From Isoetes taiwanensis (Eukaryota; Streptophyta; Lycopodiopsida; Isoetales; Isoetaceae), in assembly GCA_021234155.1 (NCBI GenBank), contig JAJEKV010000037.1, positions 1,227,293 through 1,291,292 of the forward strand: a stretch of DNA of 64,000 bases, given 5' to 3'. The translations under genes were made by a program, and so were the position numbers. Under the pieces are notes generated by a model that saw only the letters and a program-made list of their open reading frames with translations, was not told where the DNA came from and made no database searches. This document shows positions 1-11,377 of this stretch, one piece after another. Every line of letters begins with the position of its first letter. The stretch's first letter is position 1.

Positions 1-646
1 TAACTAACAATTTTGTTAAGTTAGGAGTTAGGATAACAATTTCATGTGAGAAAGAGCTTTCAACAAGTAAGGAGTTTGTAACAATTTACAGTGTGTGAGC
101 ATTGTTTAAGTTAGAATTAATATAACAATTCACATAGTGAGAGGATTCAATCTGTTAGATTAGGAATTAACATAACTACGTTAGTGTGTAGTCCATTAAT
201 GAGCTTCCTTGAATCAGCTTAAGTTAAGGATGAATGCTAATAAAACACTAATATGACGAAAACTCTGGACCTGAAAGTACCCTCAGACAACTTGGAGCAC
301 ATCCCCATTAGGTAGTCATCTCGATTCTCTTACTTCTCTATGTCATCCAAAACAAAGGCAGAATCAATTACACTACTGAAAAGAACACTATCAACAAATA
401 AACTGATCACATGATTAGAATAGGACAAGGAAACATAGGCTACAAGACAAAGCCAGTCTCGACTTGCGTTTTCCAAATGCTTCTCTCGAGCATCCAATAT
501 TGTCGGGCTACCGCATGTAGGAAGAACTTGGATCGGTTCAAGGTATTGTCACTCAACACCAATTTTCTGTCTCACTTTGCCATGTAGCATAGGAATGCCC
601 CTAAATTTGGCTAATGGAGATGAAGGGGATAAAAACCGATGCTTGG

Positions 647-689
647 GGGATAAATACCCATGCTTGGGGCAAGCATGGGTCTTTATCCC
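647..689. repeat. Near-perfect 20-bp stem hairpin
   Basis: The left arm GGGATAAATACCCATGCTTG is followed by GGG and then by its reverse complement with one mismatch. A partial copy of the left arm (GATAAAAACCGATGCTTGGG) lies directly upstream at about 628-646, so the motif is also repeated in tandem. The function is unknown. It could be a snap-back repeat end or a small foldback element. Confidence 0.8.
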
Positions 690-953
690 ATTTAACCAAC
701 ACGCCCTGCTTTCGACGCCCACAGTTGGATTATCACACAATTGGATTGATTATCATCAACTAGGCAGCTCCTACCCTGCATTATCAGCATCCGAGGCTGT
801 ATCCGAGGCTCAAAGATGCACGCTTTCGTTGGTGGACGGCCCTATCACACAGATCGTCAAGGTAAGTGGGTCTCTGTTTGCAAAATCCAAGATCATTCTA
901 ATCGAGCATGGCAAATAGGCTGCCAAAAACCTATAGAATAAAAGGTAAAACTT

Positions 954-1113
954 ACCTTGACGTAGTGGAATAGGAAGGGGTCAGGCATTCTTGCTAGCCC
1001 CATGACCTACAGAATCTGGTCGTGCCCCATCGGTGCTCCCCAATTCTGCAGGTCACGAGGCTAGCTCCCTCTTCCCATTCCCTTCCCATTCCACGTCACG
1101 TCTGGATCAATAA
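954..1113. repeat. MITE-like imperfect inverted repeat
   Basis: The left arm contains GTGGAATAGGAAGGGG, GCTAGCCCCATGACCT and ACAGAAT. The right arm contains the complementary ATTCTGCAGGTCACGAGGCTAGC followed by a doubled CTTCCCATTC stretch and CCACGTC. The arms pair over about 55 bases with gaps and enclose a short GC-rich loop. The size (about 160 bp) and foldback structure fit a small non-autonomous element roughly 400 bases upstream of the SDF2 start codon. No target-site duplication could be fixed. Confidence 0.5.
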
Positions 1114-1523
1114 ACATGCGGATCCACAAACCTGCCTGTTCAGGGCTAGTCTTAACTTGTTCGCAGTAAAATGTAACAAATTTGAAAAGCCCTAATTTAA
1201 ATGCCACGCGAGCCAAAACGCAAGCCAATAGAAAGGGGTCTTGAAGAAATGGACCAATAAGAGCTTTCCAAACAGCTCTGTTCGTGGTGTGTATCTTTCA
1301 ATTCTATACAATGGCGATGGTTTGATCGTCTCCAGGCGATCAATCCATAAGTGTTAAAGACCTGGCATCCCCAAATTCATCGCGGGAGCTGCACAGGCGG
1401 GGGCCTATACCAGCAGCTCCTCCCTCATTGCATTCTCGCCCTCGCCCTCCAGGTTCTAGATCCGTTACTCGGGTAAAATCCCCTTTCTGGCGCAACAAGG
1501 TTTTTGTTTTTGTAGTAATAGGC

Positions 1524-3069
1524 ATGGCTATTGCTTGGGTTTGTGCCGTTCTTGGATTGTTCGTGTTGCTTAAGTTTGAAGAAACGGAATCTGCCTCGAT
1601 CTCTACCGTGGTTGAAGGAGGAGAGGTAATACTTCCTCTTCTTTCTTTTAACAATACCAATTTTGCGTATATAAGTGTTATAACAGTTCTTTAATCAAAT
1701 CACAAAATAAAGTCTCCTTGACAGGTTACATACGGAAGTATAATCAAGCTGGAACATGATAGAACTAGATTCAGACTTCACTCCCATGAAGTTCCTTACG
1801 GTTCTGGAAGTGGTCAACAATCTGTGACTGGATTTCCAAATGTCGATGATTCAAATAGCTATTGGGTAACTTCTTTTGAAGCTTCTAGCAAGGTTGGCAT
1901 GTTAATAATTGTGTTAAGATTATATCTCCTGTGTAGATTGTGAGGCCAACTGAGGGAGCAACCTTCCATCAAGGTGATGTAATAAAAAGTGGAACTCCTT
2001 TACGACTTCAGCATATGCGTACACGTCGATGGCTTCATAGTCATCTGCATCAATCTCCAATATCAGGAAACCTTGAGGTGGTTCATAGCCTTTCATTTGT
2101 TCTTTATGTTAGTCTGCTTACTACCCTGAATAAAGTGATTTCTGTCGGGCACATTTACGAATTTATGAACGTCCTGATTGGAAAATGACATCGTTTTATA
2201 TTTGCCAAAACTAGGTAAGCGCCTTTGGGGGTGATGGCCAAAGTGATACGGCAGATATTTGGAGGTAAACACAAGCTAAACACAGTACATTTGAGCTGTA
2301 ATGATGGGCCACAGTTAAGCCATTCAGGCTCTACTGCTTGTTCTCTTTGTTTGTGTGTTGCATTTACCTAATTTGATATAGGAACACATTTAATCCACTG
2401 TATTTTGGCTTAGGCTGGAAATTGAAGGAAAGGGTGACATATGGTTGAGAAACCAAAAAGTGAGGCTCGTGCATGTTGAGACTGGAGGTTATCTTCACAG
2501 CCATGACAAGAAGTATACAAGAATAGCGGCTGGTCAACAAGAGGTTTGCATCTACTTACTTAAATGTATAAAGGGCTTGTTAATGTGAACAGCACTTCCT
2601 ATGGCTTCATATAAATATGTTACTGCAGCATCATCATCACATTTGAAATGCCATTGATAATTCGTATACGGGACAACAATAGTGGTTTTTTTGGGTTTTA
2701 AAGTGCATAGGATAGTTCGAAGGATGGCTTTGCCTAATACTAGAGGCATGGACCTTGCAAACAATTGCCGTAACTACGAGTTTTAGCCTACAAATCATTA
2801 GTTTGGACAGTAAGACTTATTGCTGGATTGTGGTTTCTAGATTGATAATACCTATCCACAAGTCGATAAATATCTATAGTCCCAATGTCTTGGGTGTTGG
2901 TATCCTGCTGTCAAATTATGGTAAACAATATATTGGTATATTCTCAAATCAATAATGCCTTCTTGTTTAACAGGTATGTGGCGTCACAAAGAAGCATGTG
3001 GATAATGTGTGGCTGGCGGCAGAAGGTGTATATTTTCCAGCAAATACAAATGGAAACCCAAATGCATGA
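1524..3069 (+). CDS. SDF2: SDF2-like MIR-domain ER protein, six exons
   Basis: Coding exons read 1524-1625, 1725-1865, 1937-2077, 2215-2264, 2414-2543 and 2974-3069. Every intron starts GT and ends AG, and all phases agree, giving 219 residues. The chosen ATG opens a hydrophobic segment (residues about 2-16), a likely secretory signal. The frame is open further upstream but has no ATG after an in-frame stop near 1323. Residues about 35-200 form three MIR repeats, seen in recurring motifs RFRLHSHEVPYGSGSGQQSV, RRWLHSHLHQSPISGNLEV and GGYLHSHDKKYTR. Plant SDF2 proteins are about this length. In the ER they work with an ERdj3-type J protein and BiP in protein-folding quality control, including receptor-kinase maturation. 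No HDEL-type tail is present, so retention would depend on partners. This is the only intact gene in the window. Confidence 0.95.
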
Positions 3070-4003
3070 CAAATTAACAAGCCAGAGAATCAAAAGAAGA
3101 TTACTGTACTCTATCTGGCTAACCAACCAAGTTGTCCAGGATACAGAATTCAAGACCAGATTTTTAGGCATGTAACTATACTGTTGGAGTGCATGCAGTC
3201 CATGAATTTCAATTTTTCCCTCAAAATTGTTTGGCTGTTTAAGCCCTTGTATAGCAATCGTTGTTGCCATAAAAGAAAATGGAGCACATTTTGAATCATG
3301 TTACAATCAATCTGGGATAGAACGTGGAATGTATTTCTTGAATTGCTCATGGTGGTATCCAATGTATGTTGATTGATCTCGTGGAAAGTTCGTTTATTTT
3401 TTCTCATTGTTTTCTGATCATTTTGTATAGGCTGATGATATGCCCTAACATTGCTTCTGTTAATGTGCTCTTGAGCCTTGAATCCAGATCATCTCATCTA
3501 TGAAGCTTTAGGGTTGGTTGAACTTGAGCATGATAAATCACATTGAAACCTTCGATTCTATGTTTGGTATTTTGCATGTTTCATTTTCATATTTCTGGAA
3601 AGCTAATTGCCACTGCCAGGATGTAAACTCCGTGGGTTTCTCTTTGAAGGTAAATAGAACAAAGAAGAACTTCTATGTGATGTGGAACAAAATTTAAAAT
3701 TAATATTGATGAATGGGCTGGGCTGGGCTGTCCTGAGGGCCATACCCAATATTCCATGATACTCTATAGGAAGAGACTGTGATGGTAGCGTTGATGCAGA
3801 TCGATTGCTGCAACAGGAGCACGATTATTAGTTTTGGTGTAGAAAAAAGTGAAGCTGATCTCAAATGCGTATTGCTGCAATGGTGCAGGCTTGTAAAAAC
3901 GACCAGATTTAGATGCATGCATTTGAAGCGGGTTTGCTGCGGATGATCTCTTGGAGGGTTTGACGAGCTTTCAATTTTAACTCGTGCAATCGAATATGGA
4001 TGC
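3070..4003. other. 3' flank of SDF2, nothing recognised
   Basis: AT-rich sequence follows the stop codon. I see no exon, repeat or element end before the Mutator-like element's target-site duplication at 4004-4012. Short open frames on both strands lack protein-like composition. Confidence 0.6.
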
Positions 4004-4012
4004 CCCTGCATT

Positions 4013-4595
4013 GGGTGAAAATAGCTTTACCCTAGTTTTGGTGATTCTATCGCGGTGAATACTCTCCCGCGGAATCACAAACCCTCCGGGAACGGGATCT
4101 GTTTCGGAGCTCCGGTTTTCCGTACCTGACAGAGTGAGGTAACCCTCTGATGTATCTTAGCCCTCCGTTTGTAGGGTGCATCCTGGCCGTCCGTTCTATA
4201 CCTCCCCGCGGAATCACCACGACCGAATACCGCAGGACGGAATCACCGTCACTTTATTCCACGCGACGGATTCATACTCCCTTGATATCGTCGGATGGAA
4301 TCACGTTCTAAAATTCACCCCCCGCGGTATCACCCGTGGCAGATTTCTCGGAACGGAATATCTCACCAGGTGGAATCACCGTGTGAAATATTCTGCCGGA
4401 CAGAATCACCAAGTTCCAATTCCGTGGAACGAAATCACCGACTTGGAATTCCGCCAGACAGAATCACCCAGTTGCACTTTCGCCGGGCAAAATCACCCCG
4501 TGGCGCCCGGCAGAATCACCACAATGCAATTCTGCCCGGCAAAATCACCATACTGTGAATGCACCGGATGGAATCACTGCCCCTGATGGACTCAT
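4013..4595. repeat. Left terminal inverted repeat of the MULE, with internal tandem units
   Basis: This matches the right terminal repeat in inverse orientation over its whole length. From about 4200 it becomes a run of degenerate 22-30 base units, each ending in a GGAATCACC-like block (variants AGAATCACC, AAAATCACC), many preceded by GCCGGRC or GCCCGGC. The outer 180 bases are unique, conserved sequence, including a segment near 4178 (GGGTGCATCCTGG) shared with the right end. Confidence 0.9.
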
Positions 4596-4683
4596 CCAGG
4601 CCGTCCTAACCACGTCGGCGTCGGCATGGGATATCCATCGTGTATATTCCGTGGCTATTTTATTATAGCCTATTTAAATTTAA

Positions 4684-5640
4684 GGGAAAATTTTAAAAAT
4701 GCCCTTATATTTTCGTGTATTTGCCAAAATGCCCTTGTATTTTTTATATTTATCAAAATGCCCTATTTTTTCATACGCTTCATGATTCTTGAAGACCTAC
4801 ACAAGTCCAGTAGATGGATATTTCGTCTCAACCTCCTGTGACAGAGAGTTTCTGATGAGATCTTGAACGAGAGGAACTCCATAATTCTATAGATGTCTCT
4901 CTCCCCGGACCTATTTGGAGGCCTTATTTCTTCATCTAGAAGTCTGCTGGCAGCAATTTAGAGACACGCTGTCGAAATTTAGGGATCTTGATGCAGCCAG
5001 ATTATTATACAGAAGTCTAGGTTTGAACAATTTATTCCGGATTTGAGACAAAAAATTCTGTTGCTTGTTTTTGTGGAAATAAAATACTGAAGTGAGCCAC
5101 ATTCCGGGTGATTTTTTTCTGGATCAAGAATGTCATAAGCGCTTATCTTCTGCACCCAAATTTTATCTGTTCTCTCTTTCTGGACATGAAGGCTCTGGAT
5201 TGTGTATTATTTATGCATAGAATACCACGCCTCTATGTCAAAGATATATATCCTTCTATGGTGCGCATGGCAACAGATAAGGTGATGTCGATTCCCAGAA
5301 TAAAACTTAGTTCCAACAATTATAATAGTTCCATCTTTAGCGGATCTGTACAAGGCAACCAATCAACTACAGATAGCCATAAACAAAAGATCTACAAACA
5401 AAAAATCTTTCAAACCAGAGAGAAGAATCAGGCGTGAATCAGTGCAAGGGCAAGCATTAGGCCATAAATGCTTTTGCAAGGATGATATTGCACGGAAATT
5501 GGGCAGGAAGACGAGCTTGCTATGGCAAAAAACAGAAGGTTGTGAAAGTTTTTGAATTAAGGGCATTTTGATGAATATTAGAAATATAGCGGCATTTTGA
5601 AAAATATTAGAAAATACAAGGGCATTTTTAAAATTTTCCC
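4684..5640. mobile_element. Nested 957-bp TIR element, MULE-like and non-autonomous
   Basis: The ends are inverted copies: GGGAAAATTTTAAAAATGCC at the left and its complement at the right, with further internal copies of AAAATGCCCTTGTATTTT and AGGGCATTTTGA-type blocks on both sides. The flanks are a perfect 9-bp direct repeat TAAATTTAA (4675-4683 and 5641-5649). The interior has no credible coding sequence. The 9-bp duplication points to mobilisation by a Mutator-type transposase. The termini differ from those of the host element, so it belongs to another family. Confidence 0.88.
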
Positions 5641-5894
5641 TAAATTTAAAGGTCTAGCTTTCGAAGGAACTTTTGAATTGAATGCCGGACGAGCGCCATT
5701 AATTGCTGTACACTGTACCCTGACAAAGAGTATAATTGCAGAGTCATTGGCCTATCATCGCCTTCTACGTCAACCGTAAAGGATAGTGATCATGTCCGAA
5801 GGAATCACAACCATTAGCGCCAAAAAATCCCTCTCTCTCTGCTTCCAGAAAAATCCCTCTCTCTCAGAGCTTCGTTCCGGCGCCTTCGCTCCTC

Positions 5895-8180
5895 TTGCTC
5901 GAATTCTTGTCTTTTTCCTATCACAACCTATTTGAACAGATAGAACAGAGCCTCGGAACCTCAGTTAATGAGAACTTCCAGGCAGAATCTTCTGCTAACT
6001 CGGCTTTCGTCGTCCTTGCGAACAATCCCTTGCAGGAAGAACAGGTTGATTCGGAGGTGGACTCCCCTCCTAAATTTCCTGCAGTTCTTGGGGCAGGTGG
6101 AGGCGCAGGTCCCGTCTGTGGAGGCTAAGGTTGTTAGTCGGGTGGCCGAGTTATTCCCAGGTATTTGGGGGGACCCCTCAGTATCCCTGAGGTCCCTTCC
6201 AGTTGCAGGTGGGAAAGAAAAGGTTGATTGCAAGGAGTCAGAAGAAAAGGTTGATTGCAAGGAGCTCAAAATAGATTTCAGCGAGGATGCTGTGGAGAAC
6301 CCTCTTTTGGAAAATGCCGGATACATGGAGGAAATCCCAAACTGGAAATTGGATTCGGGAGATGGACGGTGGTATTGTCTATTCGTTGGGTACAACAGTA
6401 GCTACTCTAAAAAGTGGGATCTGGAGATCCACAGACTTACTAGGCATTGCATGACCAATGATTACAAGCTGCCACTAGTCGCAAGAGGTAGGAAACTAAA
6501 TGCTCCAGAAATATGCAGGAGGAAGAGGAACTTTGAATTGGTCAAGCTGGAGCGGAGCGCGGATGAAGATTACCTGTGGCAGCACAATCTCAGGCAAATT
6601 TTGGTGAGGGCCAAGCGAAGGGCCGAAGCTATGGCAGACGAGCCGATTGAGCACGGACTTCTTAATCCGGCAATGAGAACTGCTTGGATCAATCAACAGG
6701 TAGAGATAAGGCGGACAATTGAGGAAACATTGGAGGATCAGAAGAGGGAAACAATTAGAAAGAAGATTGCCAGCAGGTTTGGTTTGACGGTTGAAGAGGT
6801 GAGGGCTGAAATTTCTTTATCCAGAGAGCAAGCTCCGGTAGATTTACGATGATTTCAGCAAGGAAATGGCACAGGCAGAAGGAGATCCTGGATCCCCCCC
6901 TCCCAGGAAAGTGAGCATGCTCCCACTTAGGAGCTCGCCGAAAACTCCAAGGAAGAAGAGAGGGCAAAAGAAAACAGAGGACTACATAGCCCCAAAACCA
7001 CGTAGTGTTTGAAACATCCAGCTACATTCAGGATTTGCGTGACGCAATTCAATCAGCAGGTCTCCTCGACCCCAGAGCTTCATTAGAAGAGGAGAGCACC
7101 TCAATTGAGATCCCAATGATGCATCGACTGGAAGCTACCTTTTTTAATTCTGTGTTTTCTTACCAATTAGGTCTTCTTTCCAGGAGGTGGACACGTAACT
7201 TCATATTCAAATACCCACTGAGACTATGCAGCACGGCCATTTAGGTGGGTAAGAAATCAGCAGTAGAATTTCGCATCTATGGCAACTTTGCCCAAGATTT
7301 CATGATGGTCCCTGGTCCTGGAGATGATGTGGATTATAGAATCTATGAAGAATGTGTCGGTGCTTATCTTCTGTAAGTCACGGTTTTAGTTTTAAGCTCT
7401 ACCCAAGCATTTACAATGCTATCATTCGCTGACTACATGCCATATACAGGGCCTTAATACACGCTACTCCCCATAACAAAAGATCCCAGCACGTTTTCAT
7501 CCATCCCGCGGCCTTTGGCCTATTTTTGCAAAACACTTTGGAAGGCCAATCGGGTGCTTATGATATATTTAATCCCACCCAAACCCTTTATCAGACAGAA
7601 TTGGCGGATGCAAAATGTGGGCTTCTATTACTTCCCAGTCATGAGCAGGTAAACAATCCGTTTCAAATTCATTCATGGCCATTTGAACCTAAGCACTGGT
7701 TGTGCAATTATTGGCAGCAATCACTGAAGCCTAATTGGTCTCAGACCAGGAGGCATGCCGGAGGCTCGAAACTCCTTGTCCAGTATTGCTGCATTTGGAT
7801 TCAATGTCGGGCACGCATTCGAGCATACACTGTTTCGCCACATTGTAAGTTCAATTCTGCCCCTTTCCGATCGAATTTAGCTTTCCTCTCATTCCTTTGC
7901 CCATAGCTTCGTGTCCAACATTATGATGGGGTGGAATTTCGAGTCCTCGCGATTGCACAATGCCTCATGCATCTCTTTGAATGTCCCCCAGCAGAAAAAC
8001 ACCCAAGATTGTAGAATTTATACGATATGTTTCATCAAGAGGTTCCTGCTCGATATGTGCAACACCAAAGACCATTCTATCGGTATTTTGTGTTCAATTT
8101 CATGTAATTTTGTTCCAATTTCGTGCTAATTCTTGGGTTGCAGGTTCTGGATACTTTGAAATGGTTTGGACGCGCTGAAA
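5895..8180 (+). pseudogene. Unidentified multi-exon gene inside the MULE
   Basis: A protein-like open stretch runs from about 5895 to 7140 through at least three frame changes (near 6095, 6850 and 7000). It includes an acidic or charged N-terminal half, a segment DGRWYCLF...WDLEIHRLTRHC with Cys and His spacing that hints at a zinc-binding fold, and a basic SPKTPRKKRGQKK patch. Two exons with clean splice sites follow, 7245-7372 and 7450-7648. They join in phase to give 109 codons containing FRIYGNFAQDFMMVPGPGDD and HVFIHPAAFGLFLQNTLEG. Further exon-like sequence lies at about 7743-7843 (ending EHTLFRHI) and from 7909, where the frame stops at a TAG near 8014 but is protein-like beyond it. 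I do not recognise the family. It may be a captured host gene or a second element-encoded protein. Confidence 0.6.
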
Positions 8181-8516
8181 TCGACTAAACGAGGTCCACA
8201 TTTGCAGTGATGCTGCAAAAATTCTATGACTGTGTAATCCAAAAGGAAAAGCACCTTCCATTTGCCCGAGGGGGATTGGTCGAAAACTGGTGGCCCTCTG
8301 ACCCGTTTAAGGATAATGGTCCTTGTTTGTACTCTGAATTTGAATACAACAAATTTCCCAGCTTCGCTGGGTTTTTTTCACAACTATATCTGAATTCATT
8401 TCAATTTGAATTTGAATGTGTTTGAGCGCAAAATGTTTTGAAATATTTGAGCATGAAATGTTTGAGCATGAATATTCTAATATGTTGTAGTTACCACCAA
8501 TAGAAAACTAGAAAAT
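8181..8516 (+). other. Tail of the unidentified MULE gene, unclear
   Basis: A short plus-strand frame at 8207-8425 includes GGLVENWWPSDPFKDNGP, which has protein character and may be a last exon of the preceding gene. No convincing splice pair was fixed. From about 8426 the sequence is AT-rich with a repeated TTTGAGCATGAA-type motif up to the LTR element's target duplication. Confidence 0.3.
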
Positions 8517-8521
8517 GAATA

Positions 8522-9201
8522 TGTAACGATCCTAGGCCCTAAGACTCCAGCATTGGTACTGCACATAAAGCATATGTCTAATAGATTGGGATATATGTTG
8601 GGATATATGCATGACCTCTATCCACATAAGCAAATCCACATAAGCAAAACTATAAAAAGGAAAAATGTCAGAAGAAGGCTTTTGGTGGTACGTGAGAAAT
8701 TTTTGCAAGAGAGGGTGAGGAGCTCTGTGGTGCTGAGGAGGAGGCCAGAGGAGACACCGAGAAGGCAGGAGCTTGGCAATCGCATCAAGAACAACATCAA
8801 TCTATTCTATTAGGTGGGGTTTTGATTGATCTATTTGAGATCTCATAAGTTGTGGATTGGTTTAAGGCATGCTGTAGATAAAAGAGGATGAATTATGATC
8901 ATAGGAACTCAGAGACTCATATGCTGATGTGCTGATGTGAGTCTAGAATTCAGAGATAAATTGTTTACGTGCTTTGTATTGTTCCAAACGGAAAACAACG
9001 AATCTGAGGAAGAACTTGAAATATATTAAGCTTATGAAAATGTTGAATGCATGAGCAGGGTTGTTTGTTGAGCCTAAACTGTGGATTTAATTTGCAAAGG
9101 AAGATTTAATTCTTCACCTGAATTCACCTTTACATAAATCTAGTCGTAAATTAGACAAGATCCCGAGTTGCCTGGAGGGTCAACTCGGCGGGCTCATCAC
9201 A
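8522..9201 (+). repeat. 5' LTR
   Basis: This 680-bp repeat begins TGTAACGATCCTAGG and ends CATCACA. A TATA-like ACTATAAAAAGG lies near 8648. It matches 10701-11372 over its full length. Differences include short indels near 8755, 8875 and 9100 in this copy's coordinates. Confidence 0.92.
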
Positions 9202-9216
9202 ATTGGCATCAGAGCA
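9202..9216 (+). promoter_or_regulatory. Primer-binding site of the LTR element
   Basis: TTGGCATCAGAGCA directly follows the LTR and matches the plant consensus TGGTATCAGAGC, complementary to the 3' end of initiator methionine tRNA, with one mismatch. Confidence 0.8.
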
Positions 9217-9308
9217 TGTTGGATCTTAGTGGGAGTTTAAGAATGGTTCATGCTCTTGAAGTGGGTTGTTAATGTTTCCATTGTCTATGTGCAGACTAGT
9301 AAGAGATC

Positions 9309-10545
9309 ATGGATGCTGGTGGTGCTAGTAGTGCAGGGGGAGACGGAGCCGATGGAGCTCCAGATGTAACTAGTATCCTGCAAGCTATTCAGCAAGCCTT
9401 TGCAGCAGAGTGCATCGCAGCAAAAGAGTGAGGCTGAGAAAGCTATTGATAAGGTGTTAAAGGACACCAAAAGAGAAGTGTTCACAGGTGAGAATACAAC
9501 AAAGGATGATGCTGATGCCTGGCTTCGTGGGGTAGAGTTTCATTTTGATTTGATCAAAGCACCAGATTCTATGAAGGCTTTGCTTGCTCAGGCAATGTTA
9601 GGAGGCTTTGCAAGAGTTTGGTGGGAGACATGCCTGATTGATCTGGGGAAGACTCCGGTATAGGCTACATGGGCTGATTTTAAGACCGCTTTTGAGGGTC
9701 ATTTCACCCCTCCAGGGTACAAGGTTGAGAAGATGAACGAATTCTTTGATTGTGTACAGACTGGCAGAGTAGCAGATTACAATGAGAGGTTTAGAAGGTT
9801 GCAGCCTCATTGTCCTGCTATGGATAAAGTCAAGCTGTGTTCTAGATTTGTGAAGGGCCTTCATGTGGATATCAAGAGTACGATGTCAGGAGTTGCTTAT
9901 AAGGACCTTGAGGAGGTTGTTCGGATTGCCAAAAGTTGGGAAACAGATTTGGCAGAGAAAGCTGCATTAGAAACCCAAAGAAAGAGACAGGCACCTTCCT
10001 CTTGGCCAGCTGAGAATTCGCATGGCCGAAGACGACCATTTAGAGGGGAGCCATCTGCTAACCAATCTATGGAGGTTCAGAGCAACAATATGAGGAATCG
10101 GGAAAGTAGCAGTCAGATTGAAGGTAGTAAGTTACCCCCACGGCTCACTGATGAGGAGAGGCAGCGGTGCTTTGAAGAGGGGTGTTGTTTCCGTTGTAGG
10201 GCAACAGGCCACACAAGAAACAATTGTCCAGTATTTGATAGTATTGAGGGACGTAGCTCCTCAATGCCCATGGATTCACAACAGCTAGATAGAAGTGCAT
10301 GGGAGCAGAACGATCCAATCGATATCCAAATGCTGGTAGAGGTAGAGGCCGTGGGGAACCTCGATCGAATCAAAGGGAGCGCCAGCCTGAGGAAAGATGG
10401 GGTACAGACAATAGAATCATTGAGCGAAGGCAGCAGCGTGGTGAAGCTAGAGCTGCCGCAGTGATGGATCTTCCGCAGCACCAATAAATGTTTGTGTACG
10501 CTGCCGAAGCTCCACGTGATGGAGCTCAAGAAGCTTCTGTGGTGC
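9309..10545 (+). pseudogene. gag-like gene, frame-broken
   Basis: The likely start ATG at 9309 gives MDAGGASSAGGDGADG. The frame shifts near 9395 and then continues as a Ty3/gypsy-type gag core (DADAWLRGVEFHF, ARVWWET, WADFKTAFEGHF, DYNERFRRLQPHC). It is interrupted by a TAG at 9661-9663. A CX2CX4HX4C zinc knuckle, CFRCRATGHTRNNC, lies at about 10188-10229. After about 10300 the coding sense moves to another frame, an RG-rich tail (GRGRGRGEPRSNQRERQ). The knuckle and core fit a nucleocapsid-type RNA-binding gag. With one stop and two frame changes this copy is not expected to make the protein. Confidence 0.88.
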
Positions 10546-10690
10546 AAATTCCAGGTAAGGTTCATGATGGTTTTGCTTTTGTTTCATTGTTGTAGCAGTT
10601 TGTGTATCTTGCTTTAGATTGCTAGTGCAAATTGTCAGTAAGCATGACAGCTCCTAGGATCGACCCATGAGGACATGGGTTGAATTTTAG

Positions 10691-10700
10691 AAGGGGAGAT
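10691..10700 (+). promoter_or_regulatory. Polypurine tract of the LTR element
   Basis: The purine-rich AAGGGGAGAT immediately precedes the 3' LTR, the position where plus-strand synthesis is primed in LTR retrotransposons. Confidence 0.75.
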
Positions 10701-11372
10701 TGTAACGGTCCTAGGCCCTAAGACTCCAGCATTGGTACTGCACATAAAGCATATGTCTAATAGATTGGGATATATGTTGGGATATATGCATGACATCTAT
10801 CCACATAAGCAAATCCACATAAGCAAAACTATGAAAAAGAAAAATGTTAGAAGAGGGATTTTGGTGGTACGTGAGGAATTTTTGCAAGAGAGGGTGAGGA
10901 GCTCTGTGGTGCTGAGGAGGAGGCCAGAGGAGACAGAAGGCAGGAGCTTGGGAATCGCATCAAGAACGACATCAATCTATTCTATCAGGTGCGGTTTTGA
11001 TTGATCTATTTGAGATCTCATAAGTTGTGGATTGGTTTAAGGCATGCTGTAGATAAAAGAGGATGAATTATGATCATGAGAACTCAGAGACTCATGTGAT
11101 GATGTGCTGATGTGAGTCTAGAATTCAGAGATAAATTGTTTACGTGCTTTGTATTGTTCCAAACGGAAAACAACGAATCTGAGGAAGAACTTGGAATATA
11201 TTAAGCTTATGAAAATGTTGAATGCATGAGCAGGGTTGTTTGTTGAGCCTAAACTGTGGATTTAATTTGCAAAGATTTAATTCTTCACCTGAATTCACCT
11301 TTACATAAATCTAGTCGTAAGTCAGACAAGATCCCGAGTTGCTCGGAGGGCCAACTCGACGGGCTCGTCACA
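10701..11372 (+). repeat. 3' LTR
   Basis: This 672-bp copy of the 5' LTR begins TGTAACGGTCCTAGG and ends CGTCACA, followed directly by the GAATA duplication. Confidence 0.92.
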
Positions 11373-11377
11373 GAATA

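Larger units (their letters stand above)
1..1523. other. 5' flank of the SDF2 gene, no gene recognised
   Basis: No coding region with recognisable protein character is seen. The first 200 bases are AT-rich with a loosely repeated motif: TAACAATT followed shortly by GTGAG recurs near 33, 79 and 121. A strong hairpin (647-689) and a MITE-like inverted repeat (about 954-1113) are listed separately. Reading-frame openness at 577-918 and 1326-1523 is not supported by a good start codon or by protein-like composition. Confidence 0.6.
8522..11372 (+). mobile_element. Short LTR retrotransposon carrying only gag (TR-GAG type)
   Basis: Two LTRs in the same orientation flank a 1.5-kb interior. The element is bounded by the 5-bp duplication GAATA (8517-8521 and 11373-11377), and the LTRs begin TG and end CA. 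A primer-binding site follows the 5' LTR, and a purine tract AAGGGGAGA precedes the 3' LTR. The interior codes only for a gag-like protein. No protease, reverse transcriptase or integrase is present and there is no room for them, so it must have been mobilised in trans. This matches published terminal-repeat retrotransposons with a gag domain. The LTRs differ by several small indels and substitutions, indicating an insertion that is not recent. Confidence 0.93.

Noticed and set aside
1428-1694. Longer N-terminus for the SDF2 gene beginning near 1428
   Set aside because: That position is TTG, and no ATG lies in frame after the stop at 1323. The ATG at 1524 starts a proper signal-like segment and gives the expected family length.
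5895-8180. Calling the second Mutator gene mudrB
   Set aside because: Only the position and orientation agree with mudrB. No sequence resemblance could be recognised.
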